DNA of 64,000 nt, taken from Zantedeschia hybrid cultivar. Taxonomy: Eukaryota; Streptophyta; Magnoliopsida; Alismatales; Araceae. The notes under the pieces were generated by a model that ran no database searches, was not told the origin of the DNA, and saw only the letters and a list, made by a program, of their open reading frames with translations. The stretch covers positions 27,470,379 through 27,534,378 of the forward strand of contig JARZZO010000003.1 in assembly GCA_030544215.1 (NCBI GenBank), written 5' to 3'. Shown here piece by piece: positions 1 through 12,776 of this stretch; the first letter of the stretch is position 1; each line of letters opens with the position of its first letter. Made by a program: the position numbers and the translations under genes.

Positions 1-421
1 ACTTAATTCTTATAAATTTAATTATAAATCACATGACATATGCGAAAAGTAGTAAACTAGTGAATGAAGGAGAGAAGGGGTCAAAAAAATAGTGTGGACA
101 ATAAGTTATGTAATTATATAGGTACATGGTTGGAGATTTCATTTAAAAACTTGAGTTTTAAATAAGATAGATCAATAGAAAAGATAAGCAAAAAAACAAA
201 ACGGATGGATACTCGAAAAATTGGACTCGAAAAGGTGTGTCCTTGTGCTTATCCTAAATCATTTGGATACCGATAATATCATTATCTTTTAACCATATCT
301 TTTTATGACCTTTAAGCTTCAAAAATAGATGGATAAATAGATTTTCCTGCGACATTTACATCCCTATCCGTGGCTTGCCCGCGATGTCCTTTTCCGAGGT
401 TTAAAGGTATTTATCTAAGAG
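1..421. other. AT-rich intergenic sequence
   Basis: No coding pattern, repeat boundary or RNA gene is visible. The base composition is AT-rich, like the other non-coding parts of the window. Confidence 0.4.
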
Positions 422-1006
422 CGTGTTTAGCAAAACTTCTTGAAGGTTACTTTTGGCTTTCACTTTTGACATGAAATGAGCTGAAGGAGAGAGGTTATAA
501 TTAATTTTGATTTGTTATAAAAGTCAACTCTTTCATAATAATCTCATTTTTTTCTCCAATCTTAAAAGCTTTACCCTTATAACTTTTGGTTGGAAGCCAA
601 TACACAAGTAAAATACGATATAAATGGCTTCAAAGATATAATGACTTCCGTATAAAATAATTAAATAAAAATACAAAAGTACTTTCAAATGGAAGGACTT
701 GTTTGGTGCAGCATAGTCGTATTTGGCGCAGCTTCCATTTGAAAGTACTTTTGCACTTCTATTTAGTTTTTTTTTATTTGAAACACTTAGATCTTGAAAA
801 TTATTTATGTAGTATTTTCACTTATTTTGGCTTCCCACCAAAAACTACAAGGTGAAGCTTTCAATATTTGAGGAAAAAGTAAAGTTGTTACGAAAGAGTT
901 GACTTTTGTAACTAACTAAAATTAGTTATACTCTCTCTTCCTCAAGTCATTCTATATGAAAAGTAAAAGCCAAAAATAACTTTCAAATAGAAGTTTGCCA
1001 AACACG
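422..1006. repeat. Long foldback (inverted-repeat) element, MITE-like
   Basis: The two halves are inverted copies of each other. The left arm begins GCGTGTTTAGCAAAACTTCT and the reverse complement of the right end reads GCCGTGTTTGGCAAACTTCT. The match runs with mismatches through TTTTGGCTTT, GTCAACTCTTTC and the stretch CAAATGGAAG...CTTCCATTTG near the centre at about 712. Each arm is about 290 bp. No open reading frame or clear target duplication was found. This fits a non-autonomous foldback DNA transposon; the superfamily cannot be assigned. Confidence 0.75.
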
Positions 1007-2459
1007 GCAATCCTCTGTAAAACTTTCAATAGAAAGGTGTTTTGTCTTTCACAATTTATAGCTCAATTATTTTGAGAAAGATACTTGACCGTCAAAGCCA
1101 TTTATGTAGTTTGTTCGGTTTTCAACAGTTGTGGTAATTTGTAATACACAGTTCCCTACCAAGGCATTGTCACAATAATAAAGGTGAGTTGTTGTCTTTT
1201 TCTTCTGGAGTGTTAGATATCTAGTTAACGAAGGGGGATGGATATAAGTGCAGGGATACCGCTGCTGTAACCGGCATGAGACAAATCCAAGCTACAACAC
1301 AGTCTCCCCTCCTAAAGGTGGGTGTGCATTGTAGACAAGGGTTTTCACATAGCACCAAGGTAAAAGTGACCATATGCCCACTTAAGGTCAAAAAAATCCA
1401 ATGTGACCCTCTCTTTGCTCAAAAATATTTAGAGTCTCCCTAGTGGAGAGAATATATAATTCGATATTTAAATTAATGTTTCCTCCTCAATGGGATATAT
1501 TTCTACGCTACATGATAATTTCATCTTTTTGGACGATCATTTTGAGCTCAGAGGTTCTACAACGAAGAACAATATTCTTCTATAGGCCCTACCATATGTG
1601 GGAAGCACTCATGCGTAAGATCCCACAAACTTGTGAGATACATATCTCCACTTGCACAATCCCTAGAGATGGGATTTGAGCTCATGACCTCTCAAGGGAA
1701 GTCCGATGTCACTGAGCCATAGGCTCTTTAATCCCAGCATGACTTAGTCCAAACAGCTCGAGAGGCCCAAAAGAACAAGCCTACATGTTAAGGCCCAAGA
1801 TAGAGACTTAAGCCATTGAAAGTTGAACGAAGCATATTGTCAAGATCTCCATCGCTAACTATCTGAAGCTAAGTTTTAATGATACCATAAAGAATTCAAA
1901 AACCCTCATATGTACTCTAACCATTTTAAAGTCTTTGACGTGGCCAAGTCGCTCACATATCAGATGAAGGGGGAGTTGAGTTGAATGAGAGTCAGAGACC
2001 TACATATTCAATAGACATATCAATGGGCCCCCAGGATGTGGTCCCAACAAAACCCCTTCAATGCTCAAGTCAGCAAGTTGACTACATGGCAGAGTCTAGG
2101 TGTAAAGTGAAGGGGATTAAATAGCCGCTACTAGCGTAGCTTTATAGACAAGGAGTGGGGGAGCTTTCTTGAGACTTCCGATATAGGATTGTTCTATAAG
2201 ACTGTGTCCCGTAGCTTGAGCATGGGGCTTGCTAGGGCTGAGTGACTTGTGGCTGGCCCAAATGGGCTAACTCTGCTCTTAGGCTAGGCCCAAAGGGGGA
2301 AATCCCTCATCACTTGGCCCCCCACTCCTAGAGTGCTTGGAGGATGTCACAGTTTAAGAGGATTCTTCAACAAGCGTTGTGGTTGTTGCCCAGTTAGTGA
2401 CCCATCTTACTGGGAATTGCCATGTGTCGATCGGCAATGGAAGAAATCAAAGAGGCATT
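1007..2459. other. Gene-free sequence, probably old LTR-retroelement remains
   Basis: The open frames are short and do not resemble known proteins. The last 500 bases, together with sequence after the solo LTR at 4033-4370, look like one continuous non-coding block leading into a gypsy-type gag, so they may be an old gypsy LTR or leader split by the copia insertion. This is inference only. Confidence 0.3.
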
Positions 2460-3583
2460 TGTTAGTCTTAGATGGCCTACAAGTCAATATGACTTTGTAA
2501 TCTCGTCTATTTATTAATATATTATGGCATTATATTCATTATGTATAATTCGTTATTATCATCTCATAATGAAGTCCGTAAATATGTGCGATAGTGATCA
2601 GATTATGATGAGATCATACTAGTGAGACTGATCACTTAAACACACATATTCTTAATAGTTCCTAATCGGAGGATATCCGAGAAGGACATCGGATATCTGG
2701 TTAGACTAGTACAGATTACTCCCGCTTATAAGATGAGGGTGACTGATCTCATAGTCACTTGTGTGGAGACACTAAGGTGAATATGTAGGTGCTCATTAGA
2801 GAATGAGTTCACTTAACTGATCCGACTGAATCGCTGGATGGTATTGTACCTCACTGTCAACCAACTAGATTCTATTGTCGCAGTTGCGTGGATGGTCATC
2901 GGACCTGAGACACCAATGACACCTTGTCGGTGGACTTCTGTGCTTTGACCTTGATTTATGAATCTCTAACCACGGGATTCTAAATAGCTAAGAATCGGGT
3001 ACAGCGGAACACTGTCGAAGGGAATTGAGTGTCAATAAGGAATCATTCGCTCTCGGTACTTAGAGAAAGAATGTTCTAGGAAGGATGCGCGGAAGTCCCT
3101 GGCTAAGGCGGACGATAATATCGGGAAAGGAGTTTTTCGATATTATACAGCAACATCCGATCCAAATGAGTCGATCGGCTAAAGTTTGACAATACACCAT
3201 ACCCTGAGTTGACTCGAGAGCATTGTACGAATGAAGGATTATATTCACGCGGTAACTGTCGGCAGAAAGGTTCCAAAAGTGGGTTACTTAACCCCGATAC
3301 CTTCCGAGTTCACGCGGTGTTGTTTGACACCCAACATGATCGGAGACCCAATCGAATTTGATGTACGACATTGATTCGATTGATTAATTAATTAATATGA
3401 GTTATTAATTGATTAATCAGGCCAGTGATTAATCAAGCCAGTGAGGAGTCACTGGACTTATTGGGCTATTAACCGGACTGGTTATTTGGCCTAGAGGGTC
3501 ACACGCAAATGATTCTCAAGGCGATGAATAAATAAGTAGGTTTTATATAAACTGAGAGTTTTTATAAAAAACCGCGCGATTGA

Positions 3584-3592
3584 TATAAAATA
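3584..3592 (+). promoter_or_regulatory. TATA box of the solo LTR
   Basis: TATAAAATA lies at the position that corresponds to TATA-like sequences in the related LTRs (39891-39899, 43029-43036 and 50708-50715 on the minus strand). Confidence 0.5.
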
Positions 3593-3895
3593 TAGCAAAC
3601 GGGCTGAGCAGGCCAAGCTGTTGCTAACCTTATCTGCCCCCACCTCTCTTCCTCTCTCTCTCTGGCACCCCAGACGAATCTGGATCCTCTGGTCTGCTCC
3701 GTCGCTTCTCCGACTCCCGTTCGACGGGAAGTCGTCTGCGCATTGCGACGATCGTTGCGGCGAACGGCGAAGACTTCGTGGGCTGCGAAGAACGAGGATC
3801 GTGAGGATATCCATCGTGAGGAAGATCGTGTGGACTCCGCTAGAGGCCGAACGCTTGCGCGGCTTGTGGTGTCATACCGACGGAACCGATCAGTT

Positions 3896-3918
3896 GCGGA
3901 TTCGAATCCGCACATGGT
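3896..3918 (+). promoter_or_regulatory. 16-bp LTR palindrome followed by splice-donor-like GTAAGA
   Basis: GCGGATTCGAATCCGC at 3896-3911 is a perfect palindrome. Five bases later ATG|GTAAGA matches a plant 5' splice site. The same palindrome and a GT donor-like site occur at the same place in the C, D and E LTRs. Confidence 0.45.
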
Positions 3919-4032
3919 AAGAATCTATTATCCGATAATCCGATTTTTAGTATTTTTGAAACAGGAACGGATCGTTTATTTTATTTTATTTTTCGCTGCG
4001 TGAGCGATCCGGAGAAACTCGAGAAGCCAACA

Positions 4033-6049
4033 GCATCAACATTTACAAGGCATTAGGCGGCCCGCATGTGAAGTTTGAATTTCCCCGTCAATTAGGCTTG
4101 GGAGTTGGGCACAGGACACATGGTGTCATCGCATGGATGCCACTCGAGCATGCCCTGTAATCTGTACTGTTGGATCATCAAGAGACCGACAAGTCCTCCT
4201 ACAAATAGGAGGCTCACGTCCCTCAATGGATCATTTGCACTTGTTGGCTAGGTAAGCATCGATGAGAGGAGTAGGAAGGTAGCCTACGTACATCCTTTCA
4301 AGTGCCATAAGCCGAATAAGTCAGAGGGTAAGACTTGGACTTAGTCGCTTCATGTTCTTTCATATCCCTTTCTTCTTGTTGTTATTTTAGTAGCTCATCT
4401 TGCTCTGCTTCTCACTAAAGGCGTCAATTTCATCTCTCTCTAGACCAAAACTCAGTTTCGATTCCATCCCTATGGCAATGGTAGACGAGTGCATCCTGCC
4501 CTATATGCCAAACCAAGGTGACTAGGCTGACTCTAATCCAGTAGAATCAGGCTACTGGTCAGCCAAGAGGGTTGCCAATATGCAGTCGATCTTGACCAAG
4601 GAGGCAATAGGAAATTTTTGGGAGTGCTTCAGACTTCCTGAGTGAGTCTATTTCAAAAGGCCCCGTACAGAGCACCGAGCCAACTCGCAGTGTCAGGGTG
4701 TTTTGCAATTTATGAACACAACCTAAAGGCCAACTTTTGCCTTCCTATTCACCTCCTCATACTCAATCTTCTTGCCCCTTCTCAATTCACTCCGAACTTA
4801 AGGCGGACCTTATATTCCTTCATCATTCTTTGTATCGATGGGACATAGCCCCCGACTCAATCTTTTTTGTTACAGCCGGTTGATCCACGTAGGGGCATAG
4901 GTAGATCCCGATAACCTCACGGCCCAAGCAGTGACTTATCTCCCCCTAGCTTTGGCTGGGGGCCCGACATGGTAGTGGTCACCGCAGTGATGCCCGTAGC
5001 TGAGGGAGATGTGGACGTCGAAGGGCTGTCCAGCAACGCCAACTGGACAGGTGCCGCTGCCGAAGTGGACAGTAAGTCGGTCTAGACACATTTTCTACCT
5101 TATATTGATTGGTTTTTGCTTATGTTGTTCTTTCTATGCAAGCATGGACCTTAGCATTGCCATCTTGGTCGGTTATGTCTAGGTGACTACCCTATGTCTG
5201 CTGTAGGGGTCAGACCTTCTAGCAGTGGCTGCACTACCACTTGCCACCTTCGACAGCCACGTCATTTGAAGGACATGCCAAGCAATAGCCTCAGAGCAAA
5301 CATGCGTTGTAGGAACATGCAAGAGGAAGTTGACCAATTCTACTTTAGAGAAATCCAAGTCGAAGCGAAATAAGAAGGAGGAGAAGTAGGCCACGAAATT
5401 GACAAAGAAAGTAGTCCGACAAGCACCCCTGAGTTGCTCGGTGCAAGGCGCTAAGAGGCACTCAACAAGGATAGTGTCTAGAATAGTGCCATGGATGTCG
5501 GTTTCCTTTCCCTTCGAGGGGAATGGGCACAACCATACGTCCAAAGAATATAGACATGAGTTGTGGAAGCCATCTTTACCGATGACTCCCTAGAAGACTC
5601 AACCACCTACGTCAAGTTGGCACAGGGGCTAATGCGCACAATAGTCCAAGACAAGCCCCACATAATCCCTACCAAGGGGTTGGCACCATAGTGCATACGC
5701 CACGTGATGATGGTGAGTTCTCCCACTTTGCTTTCATCACTCTTTCTATCTGAGGTTTCTTCTTAGCCTCATCCTTTTCAGGTAGCTGCGTGCAGCACCT
5801 TCCTTGTCCGGCAATACTCACACATCTGAGACAAGCTAGGGGATGTGAAAAAGGCATCGGACCAGCTGGCATCTGCTAAGGTGGACTTCGTCTGGCGAGG
5901 GTTGAAGGAGCATGTTGCCTTCTAGACATCAACTCCAAGATGGGCATAGAGGTATGCCACCAATCTAAACTCCACAAAGCCACAGCGAAGAAGGCAGGAA
6001 AAGCCAAGAAAGAGTGGCCACCCTTCATGCCTCATTGGGTGAACAGGAC
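4033..6049 (+). pseudogene. Decayed gypsy-type gag region (putative plant transposon domain)
   Basis: No intact frame remains. Translation of about 4470-4850 across stops gives segments such as LKANFCLPIHLLILNLL followed by QFTPNLRR. These resemble the 'putative gypsy-type transposon' domain (PF04195-like) found in the gag region of plant gypsy elements. Upstream, ctacaaataggagg near 4200 could be the TATA region of its LTR. Downstream (5000-6040) the sequence is GC-richer and coding-like but full of stops. The frame seems to resume at 18142-18429 after the inserted block 6050-18106. Family assignment is from memory of the domain and is tentative. Confidence 0.45.
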
Positions 6050-7061
6050 TGTAACACCCCAAACCAAAAGTCACCGAACTGCTCCAGGTTTGGCTCCCTT
6101 GGCTCGACGCATTATCAGTTCAAGAACAAGTCCACATCTATTAGTATAGGTTAAAGAAAGTAAGGCCTTTGCATTATTGCTCAGGGTCATTCATACACAG
6201 TCGCAAATATACCAAATTATAAACACGAATTACATTATGTAGAGATTACATAGCCATAAGTCTAGAATTGACACATGTCCAAAATACATAATCAAAGTAC
6301 AATCATACCATCTCAATATATCGTATTGGCCACTGTGCAACCACTGTGCCTTTTCTAATCTATGAATTAGCTCACCTGAACCCACGAAGGGACTGAGTCT
6401 CTAGAAGATAACACAGTAAGGATTCCGCGACCATGAAGGCTCACGGAAACCACTATTGAGAAAATCACAATATATCACATGATATATAAGCATTTTAAAT
6501 CATTTCAATGATCCAATGATCGCTATATGATAATCAAAATCCACTATCTAATAATCATCTCAAGAATCAATAGTGATCGTCACCCATAGATCTCATGAAG
6601 TCATTTCACATTGGTAACTCAAAGCACACAATTTCATATCTATGTTCTAACATGTATTGCTAGTCATCCCTAGCACATAACTAACATGGGAGTCATCCAT
6701 AGCTCTTAAACGATTCAACTAATCATGCATTTGTATATCTCGTTTCATGGTAAATTTCATAATTATCACATATCTATCAGTCTTTCTATTGACTCATTCT
6801 AGGGCCTATTCACAATCTTGAGCATGTTTGTCAAATTCTATCATTGAGTCATTGAGCCAACCTATGGTAGTTTATGTTCTATCAATAATCATATTATATC
6901 AATCATGATTCATCAAAATAATCATATATAAATAAATTGTATGACAGGAAAGTAGCAACGCTAACAATCTATCTATCATTTGTATCATATCTTGGATTCG
7001 AATATTCTATCAGATACCTTATCCTTCAATGCCGCTCCACCCTTCTTGGATCACTAGAAAT

Positions 7062-8655
7062 TGTTAGGAATCGCCTAGAACGCAGCGAAAAATTAAATCG
7101 ATTCCTATATATCGGTTGTTGTGATCGTAGAACGGACAATTAAATAAATGCGGGAAGAACGGTTCTTCACTTTTGCGGGGTTTCAAATCTCCCGTGGATG
7201 ATTCCGACTAGGTAATCGCGCACGCGCACGATCTCTAGAGGTATCCACACGAGTTCCCGATGCAGACGCGTTTTCCTCCTCGACTTGAGTACTCCGACCC
7301 GATCTCAAATCCACCATGCGCGGAAAGAGAAAGATCTACTCCAAGAGAGAGAGAAGGAGAGAGAGAGAAGGAGAGAGAGAGAGGAGATAGAGAATCTGAG
7401 AGTGTGTATTTTTTCCAACCTCTTTCACCTTTCTCCTTGGCCTCCTTGTATAAGAAATAAGGATAAGCACAAGGAGTAAATCTCATGATTATCCAAGAGT
7501 TTGGCCTTGGATAACAATCCATTAAATATTCATGTTTATCCTGCGGCTTTTCATAAAAACCCAGATAAGCATGATATTTAACATCTCTCACCGTTTGACG
7601 AGAACTCTTATGTGTGTGACCCTCTAGGCCCATATATCAGTCCAGTTTCAGGCCCATTAAACTTAGAACTAATTCTAAAGTTTACTATTTATTAATTAAT
7701 ATTTAAACATCATATATTAAATAATTAATTTAATAAATAAGTGGTTTATCATCTGATGATTAATCCACTTGGCCTTCTGACCATGAACGGTACCAAACAC
7801 TACCTCATGATCCCAGAAGATATAAGGGATACTGTTCCCTTTATTTGAACCTTTCCGTCTACAGATACCGCACAGATAAAATCTTTCACTCATCCAATGT
7901 CCCAATAACGCAAGGGTATTATTTTATAGTCAAACCCTCTATCGCATTATTTAGATGGATTCCAGTACTCAGTTAATTTCTAGAAAGACATTTCTTTCAT
8001 TTGACCCTGGCCAGCGATTTCTGTGTACACATCCATAGGACATTCTCTCTCCAATCTTATACCAAGAGTGAGTGATCCCTTGTTGTTCACTCAATTACCT
8101 TCGCAAGCTTTCCACTGTATCTGAGAGATTGACTATCATGGGCTTAATGGTTAAAGTCCACAAGTCAGAAAATCAAGACACAATGGTCTACAAACAAGGT
8201 ATCATTAGTGACTCAGGTCAAATGACCAACTGTGCTACTGCAACGATTGAATTCTCTGGTTGACTAATAGGTATAATTACCATCTAGGAATGCTTATTTG
8301 GGTCTGTTCAGTGAACTCATTCTGAGCACCCACAAGTTTATCTTAGTGTCACCACACGAGTGAATGTGAGATCATTCACTCTCATCACATGAGTAGACAT
8401 AACTTGTGTCGATCTTATCGGATATTTAATGTCCATCTCAAATATCCTATGATCGAGAACTGTTTAAGACAAGTGACTAAGGATATTGATCTCACTATCA
8501 TGATCTCATCATGATTCAATATCCCATATATTTGTCTACGGACCTTCATTGCGATAGTTAATTTGCAAGAACTGTAAATGAAGAAATAATTGCCTTTATT
8601 AATAATATGAACTAGAATGTACAATGATTGGCTTTGAGGCCACCCAATTCTATCA
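7062..8655 (-). repeat. 3' LTR of element A
   Basis: A 1594-bp copy of the LTR at 15175-16759. It is longer than its partner partly because of a longer (GA)n tract near 7340-7387. Confidence 0.93.
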
Positions 8656-8666
8656 TTCTCCCACTT
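8656..8666 (-). promoter_or_regulatory. Polypurine tract of element A
   Basis: On the minus strand AAGTGGGAGAA abuts the 3' LTR start TGATAGAATTGG. This is the expected plus-strand primer for reverse transcription. Confidence 0.7.
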
Positions 8667-8669
8667 GGA

Positions 8670-9904
8670 CTATAGCCAATCACCCATGTGTCTAAGTCCC
8701 ATAGACTTAAGGTGACGTTCTAAATTGTTTTGAGACAATGGCTTAGTCAAGGGATCTGCTACATTATCTTCAGATGAGACTTTCTCAACTACTATATCTC
8801 CTCGGGCGATAATCTCACGAATCAGATGAAATCGTCTCAGAATGTGCTTTGACTTCTGATGTGATCTTAGCTCCTTCGCTTGAGCTATTGTCCCATTGTT
8901 GTCACACAATAATGGAACATGATCTGAAATGCTTGGAACTACTCCAAGTGCAGAGATGAACTTCTTCATCCAAACCGCCTCCTTGGCCGCTTCAGCTGCA
9001 GCAATGTATTCTGCTTCGGTCCTCGAATCTACAGTTGTTTCTTGTTTGGAACTTTTCCAACTTACTGCACCTCCATTTAACATGAACACAAATCCAGACA
9101 TGGATTTGCCATCATCCATATCCGACTGGAAACTCGAGTCAGTAAACCCTCGAAGTTCCAAGTCGTTTCCTCCATAGACGAGAAATAGATCCTTAGTCCT
9201 TCTTAAGTATATAAGGATACATTTCACTGCCTTCCAGTGTTCCCCACCTGGATCAGCCTGATATCTACTAGTGACACTTAGTAGGTGTGCCACATCAAGC
9301 CTAGTACATAGCATTGCATACATGATAGATCCTATTGCCAAGGCATAAGGAACTCTATCCATGTATACTTTCTCTTCAGGTGTCTTGGGAGACATTCCTT
9401 TAGAGAGATAAATTCCATGCCTCATTGGAACGAGACATCTCTTGGAATTTTTCATACCAAACCTTTTTACTATTGTGTCTATGTACATAGATTGGGATAA
9501 GCCAAGCATCTTTTTGGATCTATCTCTATAGATCCTTATTCCCACAATATAGGATGCTTCTCCCAAATCTTTCATGGAGAAGTTTTTGGATAACCAAGTC
9601 TTTACTGATGACAACATTCCTACATCATTCCCAATGAGTAGAATGTCATCAACGTAAAGTACTAAAAAGGTAACTGCGCTCCCACTAGTCTTTTTGTATA
9701 CACAAGGTTCATCTTCATTCTTAATGAAGTCATAAGATTTGATTGCTTCATCAAATCTTAAGTTTCAAGTTCGGGATGCCTGCTTTAATCCATAAATGGA
9801 TCTTTGCAACTTGCATACCTTACTTGAATGCTCTTTGGAAGTGAATCATTCATGTTGTATCATATACACCTCTTCTTAAAGGTTCCCATTAAGGAATGTT
9901 GTTT
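8670..9904 (-). pseudogene. Element A RT C-terminal half and RNase H
   Basis: The 315-residue open part (9617-8670) covers the end of copia reverse transcriptase (the MYAMLCTRLDVA region) and RNase H, with TDSSFQSD, RTEAEYIAA, LLCDNNGTIAQ and KSKHILRRFHLIRE visible, ending DWL. The catalytic YVDD box is encoded just upstream at about 9630-9660, outside that open segment. A one-base loss near 9907 throws the preceding RT sequence out of frame, and 9620-9904 also holds stops. RNase H normally removes the RNA template during cDNA synthesis in the virus-like particle; this copy cannot be made as one polyprotein. Confidence 0.85.
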
Positions 9905-10664
9905 TCACATCATTTGCCATATTTTATAATCATAGAATGCGGTGATAGCAAGAAGTATTCTGATTGACTTAATCATGGCAACTGGAGAAAATGTTTCGTC
10001 ATAGTCAATGCCTTGCCTTTGACGATATCCTTTTGCTACCAGCCTTGCCTTGTATGTGTCAATCTGTCCATCTGCCCCGATCTTTCTTTTAAAGATCCAT
10101 TTACTGCCAATAGGTACTATACCTTCTGGCAAATTAACCAAGTTCCAAACTTGGTTGGCATATATGGACTGAATTTCTGAATTCATTGTCTCTTGCCATT
10201 TCTCTGATTCTTGACTATTCATGGCTTCTTGGTAGGTTTGAGGATCATCATCCTCATTTAAGTGCACTTTTGGTTTGCCATCATCAATATGTCCAACATA
10301 TCTTTCAGGCTGCTTAGGCACTCTACATGATCTGCTAACCTTTTATGTATTATCTTGAACAAGTTCTTGAGTCAATGGTTCAGTAGATGAGCCAGTATTG
10401 ATTTGTGAGTCTGGAATTTCTTCCAGTTCTATCTTGCTCCCACTGTCTTCTTTTGAAAGATATTCTTTCTCTAAGAAGACAGCTCTTTTTGCGACAAACA
10501 CCCTTTGATCGCTGGGTTGATAGAAATAATATTCAAAAGTCTCTTTTGGATATCCCACAAATCTACACTTTTCTGTCCTGGAATCCAGTTTATCTGGATC
10601 ATGTCTTTTGACATGTGCAGGACAACTCCAGACTCTAACATGCTTAAAGTCCGGTTTCTTCCCT
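9905..10664 (-). pseudogene. Element A integrase tail, linker and RT N-terminal half
   Basis: The open part 10321-9905 gives the start of copia RT: NSEIQSIYANQVWNLV, KWIFKRKIGADG, KARLVAKGYRQRQG and FSPVAMIKSIR. The segment 10558-10343 is the variable linker after integrase (GYPKETFEYYF, DSGSKIELEE). Both lie in one frame and are separated by a stop at 10343-10345. At 9905 the WQMDVKTAFLNG motif is lost by a single-base deletion. A further stop at about 10664 (Trp to TAG in the Y-E-I-W-K motif) separates it from the integrase core. Confidence 0.8.
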
Positions 10665-10666
10665 TT

Positions 10667-11335
10667 CTATATCTCATATGAAGTGGAAGATACTGACTTA
10701 CTGGGAACTTTATTCAACAGATATGCAGCAGTCAATAGTGCATATCCCCATAAAGAGATTGGAAGTTTAGCATAACTCATCATTGATCGTACCATATCTA
10801 ATAGAGTACAATTTCTCCTTTCCGATACACCATTTAATTGTGGTGTATAGGGATGAGTCCACTGAGACAAAATACCATTATTCTTAAGATATTGTGTGAA
10901 TTCTGTACTTAAGTATTCACCCCCTCGATCTGATTGAAGAGTTTTGATACTCTTTCCAGTCTGGTTCTCAACTTCATTTTTAAACTCTTTAAATTTCTCA
11001 AAGACTTCTAACTTATATTTCATTAAATATATGTAGCCATATCTTGAGAAATCATATGTACATGAAACGAAGTATGAGTAATCACCCATAGCATGAGTGG
11101 ACATTGGACCACATACATCACTATGTATTAGTTCCAATAAGTCCTTAGCTCTTTCTCCATGTCCTGAAAATGGAGCTTTGGTCATTTTTCCCATGAGACA
11201 AGCTTCACAAGTTGCAAGTGATTCATAATCAAATGGATCAAGATATCCATTCTTTTGCAACCTAATGATCCTGTTCTCATTTATATGACCGAGTCTACAA
11301 TGCCATAGGTATAATTTATTCACATCCTTATCTAT
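10667..11335 (-). pseudogene. Element A integrase core
   Basis: A 218-residue segment carries the integrase zinc finger (HCRLGHINEN...CEACLMGK) and the three catalytic acidic residues in context: HSDVCGP, SDRGGEY and GVSERRN. The enzyme inserts cDNA into the genome. The core itself is undamaged, but stops lie on both sides: 11336-11338 before it and a TAG at its end. The neighbouring frames in the same register show it was once part of one gag-pol polyprotein. Confidence 0.85.
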
Positions 11336-11986
11336 TCATTTAAGAAACTTATTTACTAGACAAACATCATATGAAATATCAAGTAAATATAATCCATTCA
11401 ATAAATATCCAAAAGCAAACAATTTGTCTCCTTGATAAATGGAACAACCTTTATTCTCAAGTTTCATAGAATATCCTTGTTTATCTAAACATGAAATAGA
11501 TATGATATTCCTAATAATGGTTGGAACATAATAACAATCTATTAGTTCCAATGAGTCTCCTGACAGCATCTGAAGTCTTGTTGTCCCCACAGCTAACGCA
11601 GCAACTTTTGCTCCATTCCCAAGTCTCAGATCCACGTCTTTGCGGTTCAATCTTCTTTTACTTCTTAGCACCTGCAAGTTATTGCATATATGAGAAACAC
11701 ATCTAGTATCTAATACCCAAGATGTTGATTCTCTATAAGACAAGTTAAGATCGATCATGAGTATACCTGAAGCTTCACCAAGCTTCTCCTTTGCTTTTTC
11801 TGCTAGATAAATCTTGTAGTTTCTCTTCCAGTGACCTTCGTTATGGCAGTGGAAACACTGACCTTTATCATTGACTTTAGCTTTGTCCTTTTGAACCGCC
11901 GGTTTGCTTTTCACTAGCTTCTTTGGCTTACCTTTCTTAAAGGTCTGTCCAGCTTTTCTTTTCTTATTGGTCTTACCAACAAGCAT
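11336..11986 (-). pseudogene. Element A zinc knuckle and protease
   Basis: The segment begins with a lysine-rich stretch (KTNKKRKAGQTFKKGKPKK) and a nucleocapsid zinc knuckle CFHCHNEGHWKRNY in which the last cysteine is tyrosine. The aspartic protease follows, with WVLDTRCVSHICN where related copies have DTG. The glycine after the catalytic Asp-Thr is therefore arginine, which should inactivate the enzyme. The same change is seen in element E. The frame is shifted by one base relative to the gag part upstream. Confidence 0.8.
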
Positions 11987-12597
11987 TACATGTGGCTTAT
12001 CTTTCTGGAAGTGCCTTCTGTTGTCTTCAACATGTTGAGCAGCTCAGCCAGTGTAACTTCAATTTTGTTCATATTGAAGTTGATAATGAATTGTGAAAAT
12101 GAATCTGAAAGGGACTGTAGGATTAAGTCGATGCTTAGGTCATTGTTCATAACAAAGCCAAGCACTGCAAGCCTCTCAATCCATTCTATCATCTTGAGCA
12201 CATGAGTTTGCACAGATGTGCCCTCGTTCATTTTGGTCCTGAACAGTTTCTTAGATATCTCATATCTTTCTGTTCTGGATTGTTCATCAAACAACTCTTG
12301 TAGGTGATTCAGAATGGACTTAGGTTCCATGTTATCATGCTGACATTGTAGATCATTGTTCATTGAACCAAGCATATAACACTGGACTTTAATAGAGTCC
12401 TCCTTCTAGTTTTCAAACATCATTAATTCATCCTCGTTAGCATTTTCACCTGGTTGTTCTGGATCTAGTTGATCCAGGACATAGGCTAGCTTTTCACACC
12501 TGAGGACAATCTTCAGGTTGCGTAACCAGTCAATATAATTTGGTCCCATGAGTTTGTTTGCATCAAGTACGCAACGAAGGAGGTTAGGTGACGACAT
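11987..12597 (-). pseudogene. Element A gag (capsid-like)
   Basis: The ATG at 12597 starts MSSPNLLRCVLDANKLMGPNY, then WLRNLKIVLRCEKLAYVLD, the N-terminal gag pattern of this copia group. An in-frame stop at 12406-12408 (Trp to TAG before KEDS) divides it from the rest (12375-11986), which includes HVLKMIEWIERL and FNMNKIEVTLAELLNML. A frameshift at about 11987 follows. The start is supported by related starts in C, D and E (MSSNNPLR, MSHHNPLR), each preceded by a TGTAG acceptor-like site a few bases away. Confidence 0.85.
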
Positions 12598-12776
12598 AGC
12601 GACCTACAAGGAAATATAATGAAAAATAAGTAGATAGTTCTTAAAATCAGATTTAGGACTTTTAATCTAGATTTTTACTCTCACTATTTTTCAGCGATCT
12701 ATATGACCCTCTAATATACAGAACGGGAGATTCCGGTGATCTCCTAGTGAGGATCAGAATCCTTCGGGCATCATGC
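12598..12776 (-). promoter_or_regulatory. gag-proximal leader of A with splice-acceptor-like TTGTAG
   Basis: On the minus strand TTTCCTTGTAG|GTCGCTATG puts an acceptor-like AG (12604-12605) seven bases before the gag ATG. A short conserved block follows that contains CCCGTTCTGTATA, shared with the leaders of C, D and E. Confidence 0.45.

Larger units (their letters stand above)
2460..4032 (+). mobile_element. Solo LTR of a copia element (same family as C and D)
   Basis: The 1573-bp block begins TGTTAGTCTTAGATGGCCTACAAG and ends GAAGCCAACA. It matches, in opposite orientation, the LTRs at 39451-41008, 42596-44148 and 50280-51827 along its whole length. No internal region or second LTR adjoins it. 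Flanking bases are gcatt (2455-2459) and gcatc (4033-4037), a 4 of 5 match to a target duplication. This is the expected product of LTR-LTR recombination. Confidence 0.9.

Noticed and set aside
1443..1679. 78-residue open frame
   Set aside because: No homology pattern, no conserved motif and surrounded by non-coding sequence.
3896..3911. Pol III B box or tRNA gene suggested by GATTCGAATCC
   Set aside because: No matching A box, acceptor stem or cloverleaf is present; the match is explained by the palindrome.
7235..7633. Open frames over (GA)n tracts in LTRs of A
   Set aside because: Repeats of Arg-Glu or Leu-Ser codons come from the microsatellite.
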